A stretch of 64,000 nucleotides of DNA from contig NZ_CP044126.1 in NCBI RefSeq assembly GCF_016864575.1, forward strand, positions 496,001 through 560,000, read 5' to 3'. The position numbers were made by a program, and so were the translations under genes. The notes under the pieces were generated by a model that made no database searches, was not told the DNA's origin, and was given only the letters and a program-made list of their open reading frames with translations. This DNA is from Rhizobium sp. BG4. Lineage in GTDB: Bacteria; Pseudomonadota; Alphaproteobacteria; Rhizobiales; Rhizobiaceae. Of this stretch, positions 56,037 through 64,000 are shown one piece after another (position 1 is the stretch's first letter; every line of letters starts with the position of its first letter).

Positions 56037-57170
56037 ATGCGGTATCTTCGATCAGGGCCGCGGCGTCAGGCCCAGGAGACGGGCGTTGCGCGAGGCAAAA
56101 CGGTGGGGTTGCGATCCGGAGAGATCGCCGACCGGAATATCCGCGTCATCCTGGAGGCGATCCGGCGTCACGGACCGCTGACGCGCATGGAGCTTGGCCA
56201 GCATTCCGGCCTGACCGGCCCCGGCATCACCAATATCCTGCGCCGCCTTGGCGAAGAAGGACTGGTCATCTCGAACCGGCGCAATGGCGCGGGCGGCGGG
56301 CCTACCGCGACGGAATTCGCGCTGCGGCCGGAGGGCGCCTACTCGATCGGCATCCGGGTGCGCGCCCGCCGCAGCGAGGCGGTGCTGATCGATCTCAGCG
56401 GCCAGGTCCACGACCGCATCTATTTCTCTCTCGATCCGGCGGCCCCCACGGCATCGGTCAGCGAGGCCATCGGATCGGTGATCGAGCGTCATGCCGATCT
56501 GCCGATCGTCGGCGTCGGCATTGCCTCAAACATCTGGAGCGAGGCTCAGAGCGAAGAGCTCGCCGCTCTATCCGGCCTGCCAAGGCCGGAGACGGAAAAC
56601 GAATGCACCGCCGGCCTGCTCGCCGAGCGCACGATCGGCACGCCGGCGCCTGCGGGCGGCCTGGCGATGATCGTACTCGATGACGACGTGCAGGCGGGAT
56701 TTCTGGTTCGCGGCGTTCCCTATTCCGGCGTTCACGGCCGCGCCGGCGGGATCGGCGAGATGCGGACCGGGCCGGATAACGTTTCGCTGAACAAGGTTGC
56801 CGGCTTCGGCTCGCTTTGCGCTGCCGTCGGCAAGGGAGACTGTGCCCGGCTGTTGTCAGGCGAGGACATTTCCTCGCCCGAGCTGGCGCAATGGATCCGC
56901 GATGTCGCGAGCCACCTGCTCGATCCGATCATCGGCATTGCCGGTTTCGTCGCGCCTAGCGTCATCATGATCGGCAGCGATCTGCCGCGCGGCGTCATCG
57001 AGGCGCTGATCCATCAGCTGTCGGTGGAGCGCCGCGATACCTCGAAGCGCCCCTTCCTGACACCCTGGATCTCGCCGATGAAACCGGCAAGCTTCAGCGG
57101 CGGCGGCGTTGCGCTGGGGGCAGCACTCCTGCCCTTCCTCAACACGCTGCTGCCGCCGGTCTCGGCCTGA
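56037..57170 (+). CDS. ROK-family transcriptional regulator
   Basis: 377 residues. The N-terminal winged helix-turn-helix: NIRVILEAIRRHGPLTRMEL, then GQHSGLTGPGITNILRRLGE. The ROK ASKHA domain follows, with YSIGIRVRARRSEAVLIDLS as a degenerate phosphate loop, ENECTAGLLAERTIG, and HGRAGGIGEM. The kinase DxGGT motif and the CxCGxxGC zinc motif are absent, so this is a regulator, not a sugar kinase. The ATG at 56037 follows AAGGAAG. It is a candidate regulator of the mannoside genes on either side; it converges on the Gfo/Idh/MocA gene with a 2-bp gap. Confidence 0.88.
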   Translation: MRYLRSGPRRQAQETGVARGKTVGLRSGEIADRNIRVILEAIRRHGPLTRMELGQHSGLTGPGITNILRRLGEEGLVISNRRNGAGGGPTATEFALRPEGAYSIGIRVRARRSEAVLIDLSGQVHDRIYFSLDPAAPTASVSEAIGSVIERHADLPIVGVGIASNIWSEAQSEELAALSGLPRPETENECTAGLLAERTIGTPAPAGGLAMIVLDDDVQAGFLVRGVPYSGVHGRAGGIGEMRTGPDNVSLNKVAGFGSLCAAVGKGDCARLLSGEDISSPELAQWIRDVASHLLDPIIGIAGFVAPSVIMIGSDLPRGVIEALIHQLSVERRDTSKRPFLTPWISPMKPASFSGGGVALGAALLPFLNTLLPPVSA

Positions 57171-57172
57171 TC

Positions 57173-58219
57173 TCAGGCCAGTGCCTCGTCCGTATGGCTG
57201 AGGTCGGAAGCGAGCGCCTTGTCCAGAACCTTCTGGATATTGGCAGCCCGCCGGAAGGACGGCTCCTGCGTCTTGCCGGCGCGAACCGCCTGCACGAAAC
57301 GCTGGTAGTTGGTCTCGACAGGATCGAAGGGAACATCGCGCCAGGTCGCGGTGTGGACGTCCTCGCCGAGGCAGGCGCGCAGCGTCGACTTGCCGGTGTC
57401 GTAGATCATCTCGATCGATCCGGTCTCGCCATAGACGCGAAGGCGCAGCTGGTCCATCTGGCCGGCGGCGGTGCGGGTTGCCTGGATGGTGCCGATTGCA
57501 CCGGTGGTGAAATCGACATTCATCGTGAAGCTGTCATTGGCGTCGAGGTCGTACTCGCCGATCTTGTGGTCCGGCGCCTTGTTGAAGGTCTTCAGCCGGG
57601 CAAAGACATGCGCCACGTCGAGACCGGAGCCATAAGAGGCGAAGTCGACGATATGGATGCCGATATCGCCGAGCGCCCCGTTCGAGCCGTGCTTCTTGCT
57701 AAGGCGCCACAGCCATTTGCTCTCGCTTTTCCAGTCGCCCCAGTGGCGGCCGACAAGCCAGCTCTGCAGATGCGAGGCCTCGACATGCCTGACTTCGCCG
57801 ATCTCGCCGGCGAGCACCATCTGCCGGCCCTTCTGCAGTGCCGGTGAGTTGCGGTAGGTGAAATTCACCATGCCGACCTTGCCGGATTTCTCGATCGCCT
57901 CGGTCATCTCCATTGCCTTGGTGGCGTCGGTCGCCAGCGGCTTCTCGCAGAAGACGTGCTTTCCGGCGGCAATCGCCTGCAGCGTCGTCGGGTGGTGAAT
58001 GCGGTCGGGGGTGACATTCGCCACCGCATCGAATTCGCCCCAGGCAAGCGCGTCCTCGAGCGAGCTGAACTGATGGGCGATACCGTGTTCGCTGCAGAAA
58101 GCCGCCAGTCGCTCGGGCACGACATCGACACCGCCGACGACGCTGACGCCTTCGATCTCCTTGAACCGCATGGCGTGCTGATTGGCCATTCCGCCAGTGC
58201 CGAGAATGAGTAATCGCAT
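57173..58219 (-). CDS. Gfo/Idh/MocA-family NAD(P)-dependent oxidoreductase
   Basis: 348 residues. The N-terminal Rossmann loop is RLLILGTGGMANQHAMRFKE (2-21). The catalytic EKP is in KHVFCEKPLATDATKAMEM (near residue 98), and the substrate-side ALGDIGIHIVDFASYGSG includes the usual Asp/His pair. Members oxidise or epimerise sugars and inositols. The start at 58219 follows GGAGGATAG. It is divergent from the sugar-importer operon across a 278-bp gap, so it probably acts on the imported sugar. Confidence 0.92.
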   Translation of the reverse strand: MRLLILGTGGMANQHAMRFKEIEGVSVVGGVDVVPERLAAFCSEHGIAHQFSSLEDALAWGEFDAVANVTPDRIHHPTTLQAIAAGKHVFCEKPLATDATKAMEMTEAIEKSGKVGMVNFTYRNSPALQKGRQMVLAGEIGEVRHVEASHLQSWLVGRHWGDWKSESKWLWRLSKKHGSNGALGDIGIHIVDFASYGSGLDVAHVFARLKTFNKAPDHKIGEYDLDANDSFTMNVDFTTGAIGTIQATRTAAGQMDQLRLRVYGETGSIEMIYDTGKSTLRACLGEDVHTATWRDVPFDPVETNYQRFVQAVRAGKTQEPSFRRAANIQKVLDKALASDLSHTDEALA

Positions 58220-58390
58220 TCTATCCTCCATAGATATCGGGTGCGGCTGCCGCCACGGCAGCCGGGCAAAACACATCCTTTGCGTGTTGCGGATCTCCGC
58301 AAAACGCCTTGTTGATCTCGTTGGAAAATGCGGTTCAGCCCGCCTAGCTTGTATTGAATGTCGCCAGCATCTCATTCCTCCCAAGTCTGG

Positions 58391-58424
58391 CTTGACATCA
58401 AATCAAAGTAACTTAATCTAATTA
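58391..58424 (+). promoter_or_regulatory. Promoter/operator module B of the mannoside regulon
   Basis: CTTGAC (58391-58396), 17 bp, TAATCT (58414-58419), again with CAAAGT-N-ACTTAATCTAA. Ungapped match in register with the module upstream of the alpha-mannosidase. It lies 74 bp before the importer binding-protein start. A partial dyad AGNT-N5-ANCT is visible. Confidence 0.7.
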
Positions 58425-58497
58425 ATGCAGCATGGAATTGAGGAGAGGTCAACTGACCACCAGGCTGTATCCGTTGAAAATGGGGAGGAGACCCATC

Positions 58498-59796
58498 ATG
58501 AAGAGAGCGTTCGTCAGCGCATTAGCGCTGAGCACAATGTTATTTTCAGTGCCTGCCGCATTTGCCCAAGAACTGGCGACCAAGGACCGTATCGGCGCTG
58601 CCGATGCCCCGAAGACGCTCATCGTGCGGTTGACTAACGATAGTCCCAACAATGCCGACCCGGCGATTGCCGAAGGCTACCAGAAGCTGTTCGTCGAGTT
58701 CATCAAGAAGCATCCCGACTGGAAGCTGCAGATGCAGTTCATGTCGGCCGATATCGGCACCGAGCAGGCTAAGATGCTGGAGCAGGCGAAGGCCGGCAAC
58801 GCGCCCGATTGCGCCGCCGTCGACTCCTTCGTGCTGTCGCAGTTCATGGTCAACAAGGTCCTCGCCGACTTCACGCCCTATTTCTCGAAGGAAGAAATCG
58901 ACGACCTCTTCCCCTTCATCCGCAGCGGCATCACCGACAAGGATCAGACGATCCGGGCCTGGTGGTGGGACACCGATCTGCGCGTCCTCTATCGCAACAA
59001 GTCGATCGTGGCTGATGCACCCCAGACCTGGGACGACCTGAAGAAGGCCGGCATCGCGTCCGTTGGCGAAGGCATGGAAGGTATCCTCTTCAATGCCGGC
59101 CGTTACGAAGGCTCGACCTTCGACTGGCTCGCGAACTACTGGGCGCTCGGCGGCAAGCTCGTCGACGACTCCGGCAAACCCGTCTTCGGCGAAGGCGACA
59201 ACAAGGAGAAATTCCTCAAGGCCCTCAACTATTACAAGGACCTCGTCGATTCAGGCGCTGCGCCGAAGCGTGTCACCACGATCGGCAATTACGACGACCT
59301 GAACGCGGCAGCGGCGGCGGGCACCACGGCGCTCTTCATCGGCGGCAACTGGCAATACGCGCAGCTGAAGGCGACGCTCGACGACGACGAGTTCAAGAAC
59401 TGGACCTTCTCGCCGATCCCCGGCCCGACCGCCGATCAGCGCTCGACCGGAACAGGCGGCTGGACGATCGCGTCCTTTGCCAAGGACAAGGACAAGGTCG
59501 AGATGTGCGCCAACCTCGCCCGCGAGGTCTATATGGGCCCGGCCAACGCGCTGCAGCAGCAGCTGCCGACGCGCAAGTCGCTGTTCACGAAGTACGATGT
59601 CTTCGCGACCGAGGCCAACAAGACCTTCGCCGATGCCCTGGTGAATGGCCAGGCACGTCCCGGTGCGCCGATCTATCCTGAGATCTCCAACCAGATCCAG
59701 ATCATGATGGGCGACGTGCTTTCCGGCACCAAGAAGCCCGAAGATGCTCTGAACGCCGCGTTCAACGCGACGCTGGAGGCCTACAAGCGTCTCTAA
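58498..59796 (+). CDS. Sugar ABC importer substrate-binding protein (SBP_bac_1)
   Basis: 432 residues. A Sec signal peptide covers 1-23 (SVPAAFA). The mature protein has family features: FVEFIKKHPDWKLQMQFMSA, DIGTEQAKMLEQAKAGNAPD, GTTALFIGGNWQYAQLKATL, and GGWTIASFAKDKDKVEMCAN. The start at 58498 follows GGGGAGGAG; the frame is open 66 bp upstream without support. By promoter sharing with the alpha-mannosidase, the ligand is probably an alpha-mannoside or a related oligosaccharide. Confidence 0.92.
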   Translation: MKRAFVSALALSTMLFSVPAAFAQELATKDRIGAADAPKTLIVRLTNDSPNNADPAIAEGYQKLFVEFIKKHPDWKLQMQFMSADIGTEQAKMLEQAKAGNAPDCAAVDSFVLSQFMVNKVLADFTPYFSKEEIDDLFPFIRSGITDKDQTIRAWWWDTDLRVLYRNKSIVADAPQTWDDLKKAGIASVGEGMEGILFNAGRYEGSTFDWLANYWALGGKLVDDSGKPVFGEGDNKEKFLKALNYYKDLVDSGAAPKRVTTIGNYDDLNAAAAAGTTALFIGGNWQYAQLKATLDDDEFKNWTFSPIPGPTADQRSTGTGGWTIASFAKDKDKVEMCANLAREVYMGPANALQQQLPTRKSLFTKYDVFATEANKTFADALVNGQARPGAPIYPEISNQIQIMMGDVLSGTKKPEDALNAAFNATLEAYKRL

Positions 59797-59810
59797 CGAT
59801 TTGAGATCGC

Positions 59811-59835
59811 GGCGGCGCCCATGACGGGCGCCGCC
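59811..59835 (+). terminator. Intercistronic hairpin after the sugar-binding-protein gene
   Basis: GGCGGCGCCC (59811-59820) and GGGCGCCGCC (59826-59835), a perfect 10-bp stem around ATGAC, 14 bp after the stop and 30 bp before the first permease. It is not followed by a T-tract, so an mRNA-stabilising or attenuating role is likelier than complete termination. Confidence 0.6.
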
Positions 59836-59865
59836 GGTCCCGTCAAACCCGGATAGAGAAGCCCA

Positions 59866-60795
59866 ATGAGCCCCATCGCCATCGAGGCTGCCAGCCCGCC
59901 TCACAGCAGATCGTTCATGCGCCGTTTCGCCGGGGCGCCCTTGCCCTGGATCATGCCCGTCATCATCGTCATCGGCATCTTCTATCTTTACCCGGTGATC
60001 GACGTCTTCCGGCTGTCCTTCACCAACGCGACGCTGATCGGCGATAACCAGGAATATACGTTCGGCTCGATCACCAACGCGCTGAGTTCGCCGCAGCTGC
60101 CCGATATCATGTGGGCGACCCTCGTCTTCGTCGGCGGCAGCGTCGTCGGCCAGCAGATCCTCGGGATTGCCGTCGCCGTCGTCGTCGTTCGCGGCGAAAA
60201 GCGCGGCTTGTTCGGCACCACTATTCTCAGAACCACCGCCCTCGTCGCCTGGGTCGTGCCCGGCATTGCCGGTGGCATCATCTGGCAGATGCTGTTTTCC
60301 GAAGCGCCCTACGGCGCGCTGAACAGTATCCTGCGGATGATGCATCTGCCGGTTGTCGCCTGGCTTTCCGATCCGTCGATCGCGCCCTGGTCGGCGCTGA
60401 TTTCCAACATCTGGCGCGGCACGGCCTTCTCGATGGTCGTCATGTATGCGGCGCTGAAGGCGATCGATCCGTCGCTCTACGAAGCGGCCGAAGTCGATGG
60501 CGCGACGGGCACGCAGCAGTTCTTCTTCGTCACCATTCCGCAGCTGCGCGCCGCGATCCTCGTCAACATGATCCTGATCACGATCATGACGCTCAACACC
60601 TTCGACGCGATCATCACGCTGACTGGCGGCGGCCCGGGCCGCGCGACCGAGGTGATCTCGCTTTATGTCTTCAACATCGTCTTCAGAAATTACGATCTGT
60701 CGGGAGGCAGCGTGCTGTCGGTGCTGATGCTGATCATCAGCCTCGGGCTTGCCTTCGTCTATGCGTCGTTCCTGCCGAAGGAGGAAGAGCAATGA
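59866..60795 (+). CDS. Sugar ABC importer permease (MalF type)
   Basis: 309 residues. The first helix is PLPWIMPVIIVIGIFYLYPV (about 25-44), with periplasmic DVFRLSFTNATLIG following. The EAA loop AIDPSLYEAAEVDGATGTQQ and VTIPQLRAAILVNMI are diagnostic, as is LTGGGPGRATEVISLYVFNI. About six to seven helices. Its stop overlaps the next permease start (ATGA). Confidence 0.93.
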   Translation: MSPIAIEAASPPHSRSFMRRFAGAPLPWIMPVIIVIGIFYLYPVIDVFRLSFTNATLIGDNQEYTFGSITNALSSPQLPDIMWATLVFVGGSVVGQQILGIAVAVVVVRGEKRGLFGTTILRTTALVAWVVPGIAGGIIWQMLFSEAPYGALNSILRMMHLPVVAWLSDPSIAPWSALISNIWRGTAFSMVVMYAALKAIDPSLYEAAEVDGATGTQQFFFVTIPQLRAAILVNMILITIMTLNTFDAIITLTGGGPGRATEVISLYVFNIVFRNYDLSGGSVLSVLMLIISLGLAFVYASFLPKEEEQ

Positions 60796-61637
60796 GCAGC
60801 AGGCGCACCGGCACCCGCCTCGGCGACTTTCTGAGCTATCTGTTCATGCTGGCGATGTTCGTCTTCTTCGCCGGGCCCCTCAGCTATCTCCTGTCGATGG
60901 CGCTTCGCGACCGGCGGGAGATCTATCGCGGCGTCGCCCGCTATATTCCGCACAACCCGACGATGGAGAACTTCGTCACGGTTCTCAACAACAGCTACTT
61001 CCCGATCTACCTCTGGAACGGCCTTAAACTCGCCGCCCTCAGCGGCCTCGGGGTGCTGATCGTCGCGCTGCCCGCGGCCTATGCCTTCTCGCGCTTCCAG
61101 TTCCGCGGCAAGGGCCTGTCGATGATGGGTCTGCTGCTGTTCCAGATGATCTCGCCGCTGGTCATCATGGTTCCGCTCTACCGCTACATGAACAAGCTCG
61201 GCCTGCTCGACACGCATTTCGCCGTGGTCATGGTCTATATCGCGCTCGGCGTGCCGCTCGCGACCTGGCTCCTGAAGAGCACCGTCGACGGCATCCCGCG
61301 CAGCCTCGATGAAGCCGCGATGATCGATGGCTGCAACCGCTTCTCGGTCTTCTGGCGGATCGTCCTGCCGCTCTCGGCGCCGGGCATCGCCTCCGTCTTC
61401 ATCATCACCGTCATCGCCGGCTGGTCGCAGTTCCTGGTGCCATTTCTGCTGCTGACGCAAAACAACTTGATGCCGATCGGCGTCGGGATCTTTAACTTCC
61501 GTGGCATGCAGACCGACTCGTCCATTCAGTTGCTCGCCGCCGCCTGCCTGATCTCCGTCGTACCGGCGATCGTGGCTTTCCTCTCGCTCCAGCGATTGAT
61601 CCTGGGCGCGATGACAAGCGGCGCGGTGAAGGGATGA
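60792..61637 (+). CDS. Sugar ABC importer permease (MalG type)
   Basis: 281 residues. The first helix is FLSYLFMLAMFVFFAGPLSY, followed by RDRREIYRGVARYIPHNPTM in the periplasmic segment. The EAA loop is IPRSLDEAAMIDGCNRFSVF with WRIVLPLSAPGIASV. About six helices. The ATG overlaps the stop of the partner permease by 4 bp. A ROK regulator gene follows after 40 bp. Confidence 0.93.
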   Translation: MSSRRTGTRLGDFLSYLFMLAMFVFFAGPLSYLLSMALRDRREIYRGVARYIPHNPTMENFVTVLNNSYFPIYLWNGLKLAALSGLGVLIVALPAAYAFSRFQFRGKGLSMMGLLLFQMISPLVIMVPLYRYMNKLGLLDTHFAVVMVYIALGVPLATWLLKSTVDGIPRSLDEAAMIDGCNRFSVFWRIVLPLSAPGIASVFIITVIAGWSQFLVPFLLLTQNNLMPIGVGIFNFRGMQTDSSIQLLAAACLISVVPAIVAFLSLQRLILGAMTSGAVKG

Positions 61638-61677
61638 GAGCGGCTCTGATGTCGATGGAAGACGAAGGATCGCGATC

Positions 61678-62916
61678 ATGAACCAGACCCCTGATGTCAA
61701 GCTCTCCCCCGATCTCAGCGGGGCCAATGTCGAGGATGCGGGCGAGCATAACCGCGCGGTCGTGCTGCGCTGCATCCACCGGCAGGCGCCGATTTCTCGC
61801 GCGGAGATCGCCAGGCAGACGGGCTTCACCAAGCCGGCGATCGCCCGCATCGTCGACCGCCTACTCGACGAAGGGCTGATCATCGAGGCTCGCCGCCGCC
61901 ATGGTTTGCGCGGCCAGCCGGCAATCGAGCTCGAGATCAATCCGGACGCATTCTTCGCGATCGGCATCAATATCGATCGCGATCACCTGACCATCCTTGC
62001 GGTCGATGCCGTCGGCAATGTCCGCGCCCGCGTCCATCACGAGAAGCGCTACATCCTGCCGGCCGAATTCATGCAGCTGTCGGCCGACGCGATATCGCAT
62101 TTCCAGCGCAGCCGCCTGATCGATGACGCACATCTGGCCGGCATCGGCCTGGCGATGCCCGACTGGCTCGGCGAAATCGCCTTCCCCGGCAGGCCTGCCA
62201 ACTACTGGGAATGGATGGAATTCGATGTGCGCGCTGCCCTCGAGGATCTGACGCAGCATCCTGTTTTCATCGAAAACGAAACCAACGCTGCCGCATTGGC
62301 CGAGCTCGATTACGGGCTCGGCGCCGAGAGCCGCAGCTTCCTCTATATCGCCGTCAACGCCTGCCCCGGCGGCGGTCTCGTTCTCGACGGTAACGGCCAT
62401 CGCGGTGCGATGGGCCTCAGCGGTGAAATCGGCTGGGTGCCGATCGCCGACGGCAAGGATGAAAGCACACAGAAGGTGCGCCTGCTCGGCGAGATCTTCT
62501 CGCTCTTCTGCCTTTATCAGTTCCTCGCGGAGCATGGCATCAAGGTCAGCGTGCCCCAGGATCTCCTGACGCTCGATGCCCGCGGCAAGCGGCTGGTCTC
62601 GCAGTGGCTGAAGGAGATGAGCGCGCATCTTGCGGTCGCCGTCCGCCATGTCGGCATGATCGTCGATCCCGACGCCATCCTGGTCGGCGGCCGGCTGCCG
62701 ATCCGCATGATCGACGAGCTGCTGCGCTATGTGCATGAGCATCTGGACGCCAGCGACGGCGCCCTGCCCTCGATCCACCGCGCCTCGCTCGGCGAGGATG
62801 CCTCGGCGATCGGGGCGGCCGCCATGCCGATGGCCGCGGCGCTGATGCTGGCGTCATCGGATGAGGTTCAACGTACCCGTTCACCGCTGAAATACATGGA
62901 TCGCCTGAACAATTAG
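61678..62916 (+). CDS. ROK-family transcriptional regulator, second
   Basis: 412 residues. Helix-turn-helix: NRAVVLRCIHRQAPISRAEI and ARQTGFTKPAIARIVDRLLD. The ROK core contains FAIGINIDRDHLTILAVDAV, ENETNAAALAELDYGLGAES, and HRGAMGLSGEIGWVPI, with the position of the Glu-His pair partly conserved; the zinc motif CxCGxxGC is absent. It is a repressor rather than an active kinase. It lies inside the importer operon, so autoregulated control of the promoter modules at 53.2 and 58.4 kb is a direct hypothesis. Confidence 0.9.
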   Translation: MNQTPDVKLSPDLSGANVEDAGEHNRAVVLRCIHRQAPISRAEIARQTGFTKPAIARIVDRLLDEGLIIEARRRHGLRGQPAIELEINPDAFFAIGINIDRDHLTILAVDAVGNVRARVHHEKRYILPAEFMQLSADAISHFQRSRLIDDAHLAGIGLAMPDWLGEIAFPGRPANYWEWMEFDVRAALEDLTQHPVFIENETNAAALAELDYGLGAESRSFLYIAVNACPGGGLVLDGNGHRGAMGLSGEIGWVPIADGKDESTQKVRLLGEIFSLFCLYQFLAEHGIKVSVPQDLLTLDARGKRLVSQWLKEMSAHLAVAVRHVGMIVDPDAILVGGRLPIRMIDELLRYVHEHLDASDGALPSIHRASLGEDASAIGAAAMPMAAALMLASSDEVQRTRSPLKYMDRLNN

Positions 62917-62950
62917 CACGGCCGCTGCGGCGGCGCATGGGAGGATTTTG

Positions 62951-63805
62951 ATGAGGATCGGTTTCTATACGTCGACGTTCAACGACCGGCCGCTTGAAGA
63001 AGTGGTGGATTTCGCAGCTTCCGCTGGTTTCGATGCCATCGAGATCGATGTCGGCGGGCACATCAAGACCCCTGACAGGGTAAAGGCCGCCGTCTCGCTT
63101 GCCCGCGAGCGCAATCTCTTCGTCTCCTCGATCACCTATTTCGGCAACCAGCTCGACGCCGATAATGCCAAGCGCAAGGATCTGCGCTCGCGCACCGCCG
63201 AATTCGCCCAGGCGATCGGCGAAACCGGCGTGCCGGTTTTCGTCATCTTTCCCGGGCGCAACGACGATGCCAGCGACGACGTCAACTATGACGATTTTGC
63301 AACCTATGTGAACGGTTTGATCGCCGAGACCGCGTCCAGCGGCCTTACCTTTGCAATCGAGAACTGGCCGGGACCGAAGGACAATTTCGTCGGTACGACG
63401 CCAAAGGGTTACGAGGAGCTGTTCAAGCGCATTCCCGACCGGCGTTTCGCGCTCGAATTCGACCCCTCGCATTTTCTGCGGACGGGTATCGATCCCTATC
63501 TGGCGCTGGATGCCGTCAAGGATCGCATCGCCATCCTGCATGCCAAGGACACGGCGGTCGATGCGACCGCGCTGCAGGCCGTCGGTTATCACGGCAAGGG
63601 TTGGTGGCAGTACAAGCTGCCGGGCCTCGGCTTGCTCGACTGGTCGAGGTTCCTGAAGCAGGCGCGCAGCTACGGCTTCGACGGCACGATTTCCATCGAG
63701 CACGAGGACGCCGCCTATGGCTGGCCGGGCAAGGACCTGGAAACTCGCAAGGAGGGCGAACGCGTCGGCCTCGGCTATCTCAGAACCGTCTTGGACAAGC
63801 TTTGA
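62951..63805 (+). CDS. TIM-barrel sugar phosphate isomerase/epimerase
   Basis: 284 residues of the xylose-isomerase-like (AP endonuclease 2) barrel family. It starts MRIGFYTSTFNDRPLEEVVD and has FAIENWPGP (catalytic Glu), FALEFDPSHFLRTGIDP, ILHAKDTAVDA and a late IEHEDAAYGWPG, the four metal-ligand strands of the family. The ATG at 62951 follows GGGAGGA; a TTG directly before it is ignored. It probably isomerises or epimerises the sugar handled by the importer operon, together with the Gfo/Idh/MocA enzyme. Confidence 0.9.
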   Translation: MRIGFYTSTFNDRPLEEVVDFAASAGFDAIEIDVGGHIKTPDRVKAAVSLARERNLFVSSITYFGNQLDADNAKRKDLRSRTAEFAQAIGETGVPVFVIFPGRNDDASDDVNYDDFATYVNGLIAETASSGLTFAIENWPGPKDNFVGTTPKGYEELFKRIPDRRFALEFDPSHFLRTGIDPYLALDAVKDRIAILHAKDTAVDATALQAVGYHGKGWWQYKLPGLGLLDWSRFLKQARSYGFDGTISIEHEDAAYGWPGKDLETRKEGERVGLGYLRTVLDKL

Positions 63806-63827
63806 TCGCAGCCTGGGGAGGACGATA

Positions 63828-64000
63828 ATGGCTCATGTTTCAGTCAATAATGCTCGCAAGGACTACGGCGCGTTCAAGGCCATCAAGGGTGTCTCGGTCG
63901 ATATCCGCGACGGCGAATTCGTCGTCCTCGTCGGACCGTCCGGCTGCGGAAAGTCGACGCTGCTCAGAATGATCGCCGGGCTTGAAGGCATCACGTCGGG
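63828..64000 (+). CDS. Sugar ABC importer ATPase (MalK/UgpC type), 5' part only
   Basis: The first 57 residues are present before the right edge. Start AHVSVNNARKDYGAFKAIKG, Walker A VGPSGCGKSTLLRMIAGLEG. Preceded by GGGGAGGAC. It supplies the ATPase for the two permeases at 59866-61637, which otherwise have none in the operon. The rest of the gene is outside the window. Confidence 0.9.
   Translation, partial: MAHVSVNNARKDYGAFKAIKGVSVDIRDGEFVVLVGPSGCGKSTLLRMIAGLEGITS

Overview
The window is a G+C-rich (roughly 60-65 % by eye), densely coded stretch of alphaproteobacterial DNA. It looks like an accessory catabolic region (plasmid, chromid or chromosomal catabolic arm) of a Rhizobium-type member of the Rhizobiaceae. 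The best taxonomic pointer is the glpD-glpSTPQ-(DUF2160)-glpV order, the active glycerol ABC importer described in Rhizobium leguminosarum. ABC and TRAP importers, each with its own GntR, LysR, AraC or ROK regulator, dominate the rest. I see no rRNA or convincing tRNA gene, CRISPR array, insertion sequence or replication gene.

Layout. 0-3 kb: a GST/flavoprotein pair divergent from a LysR gene, then peptidase T. 3.2-10.9 kb: glycerol-3-phosphate dehydrogenase and the glycerol ABC importer, with no glpK or glpR nearby. 10.9-16.3 kb: a GntR gene divergent from an M20 amidohydrolase plus polar amino-acid-type ABC importer operon, with a perfect palindrome in the leader and a strong terminator at the end. 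16.3-20.6 kb: an ABC exporter, an AraC regulator, an AhpD-like protein and a TehA-like protein. 20.6-24 kb: a GAF-Fis regulator without an AAA+ domain, an aldehyde dehydrogenase and a DUF779 protein, with matching palindromes before the regulator and the dehydrogenase.

24-44.9 kb is a large sugar-acid island. Leftward: an oligopeptide-type ABC importer, a DUF1537 four-carbon acid-sugar kinase and a GntR regulator. Rightward: a DapA/NanA-like lyase with a cytosolic BNR-repeat protein, then an iron-type dehydrogenase, PdxA2, a D-2-hydroxyacid dehydrogenase and an LDH2-family dehydrogenase. Leftward again: a second LDH2 enzyme, a GntR regulator, a TRAP transporter and an L-idonate 5-dehydrogenase-like gene. 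DUF1537 kinase plus PdxA2 without a class II aldolase fits conversion of D-threonate to DHAP.

45-50 kb holds an AhpD-like protein, a His-rich cupin and a large multi-PAS hybrid histidine kinase. 50-64 kb holds a GH38 alpha-mannosidase, two ROK regulators, a Gfo/Idh/MocA oxidoreductase, a sugar ABC importer and a TIM-barrel isomerase. The mannosidase and the importer share an almost identical ungapped 34-bp promoter/operator module, so they probably form one mannoside regulon. Between the mannosidase and a NUDIX gene lies the oddest protein here: a class III nucleotidyl cyclase domain fused to a LysR-type ligand-binding domain with no helix-turn-helix, in DNA of visibly lower G+C.

Three otherwise well-preserved genes (a DppD-like ATPase, the idonate dehydrogenase and the hybrid kinase) are each broken by one missing base in or beside a short G/C run. 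This pattern suggests either sequence errors or very recent lesions.
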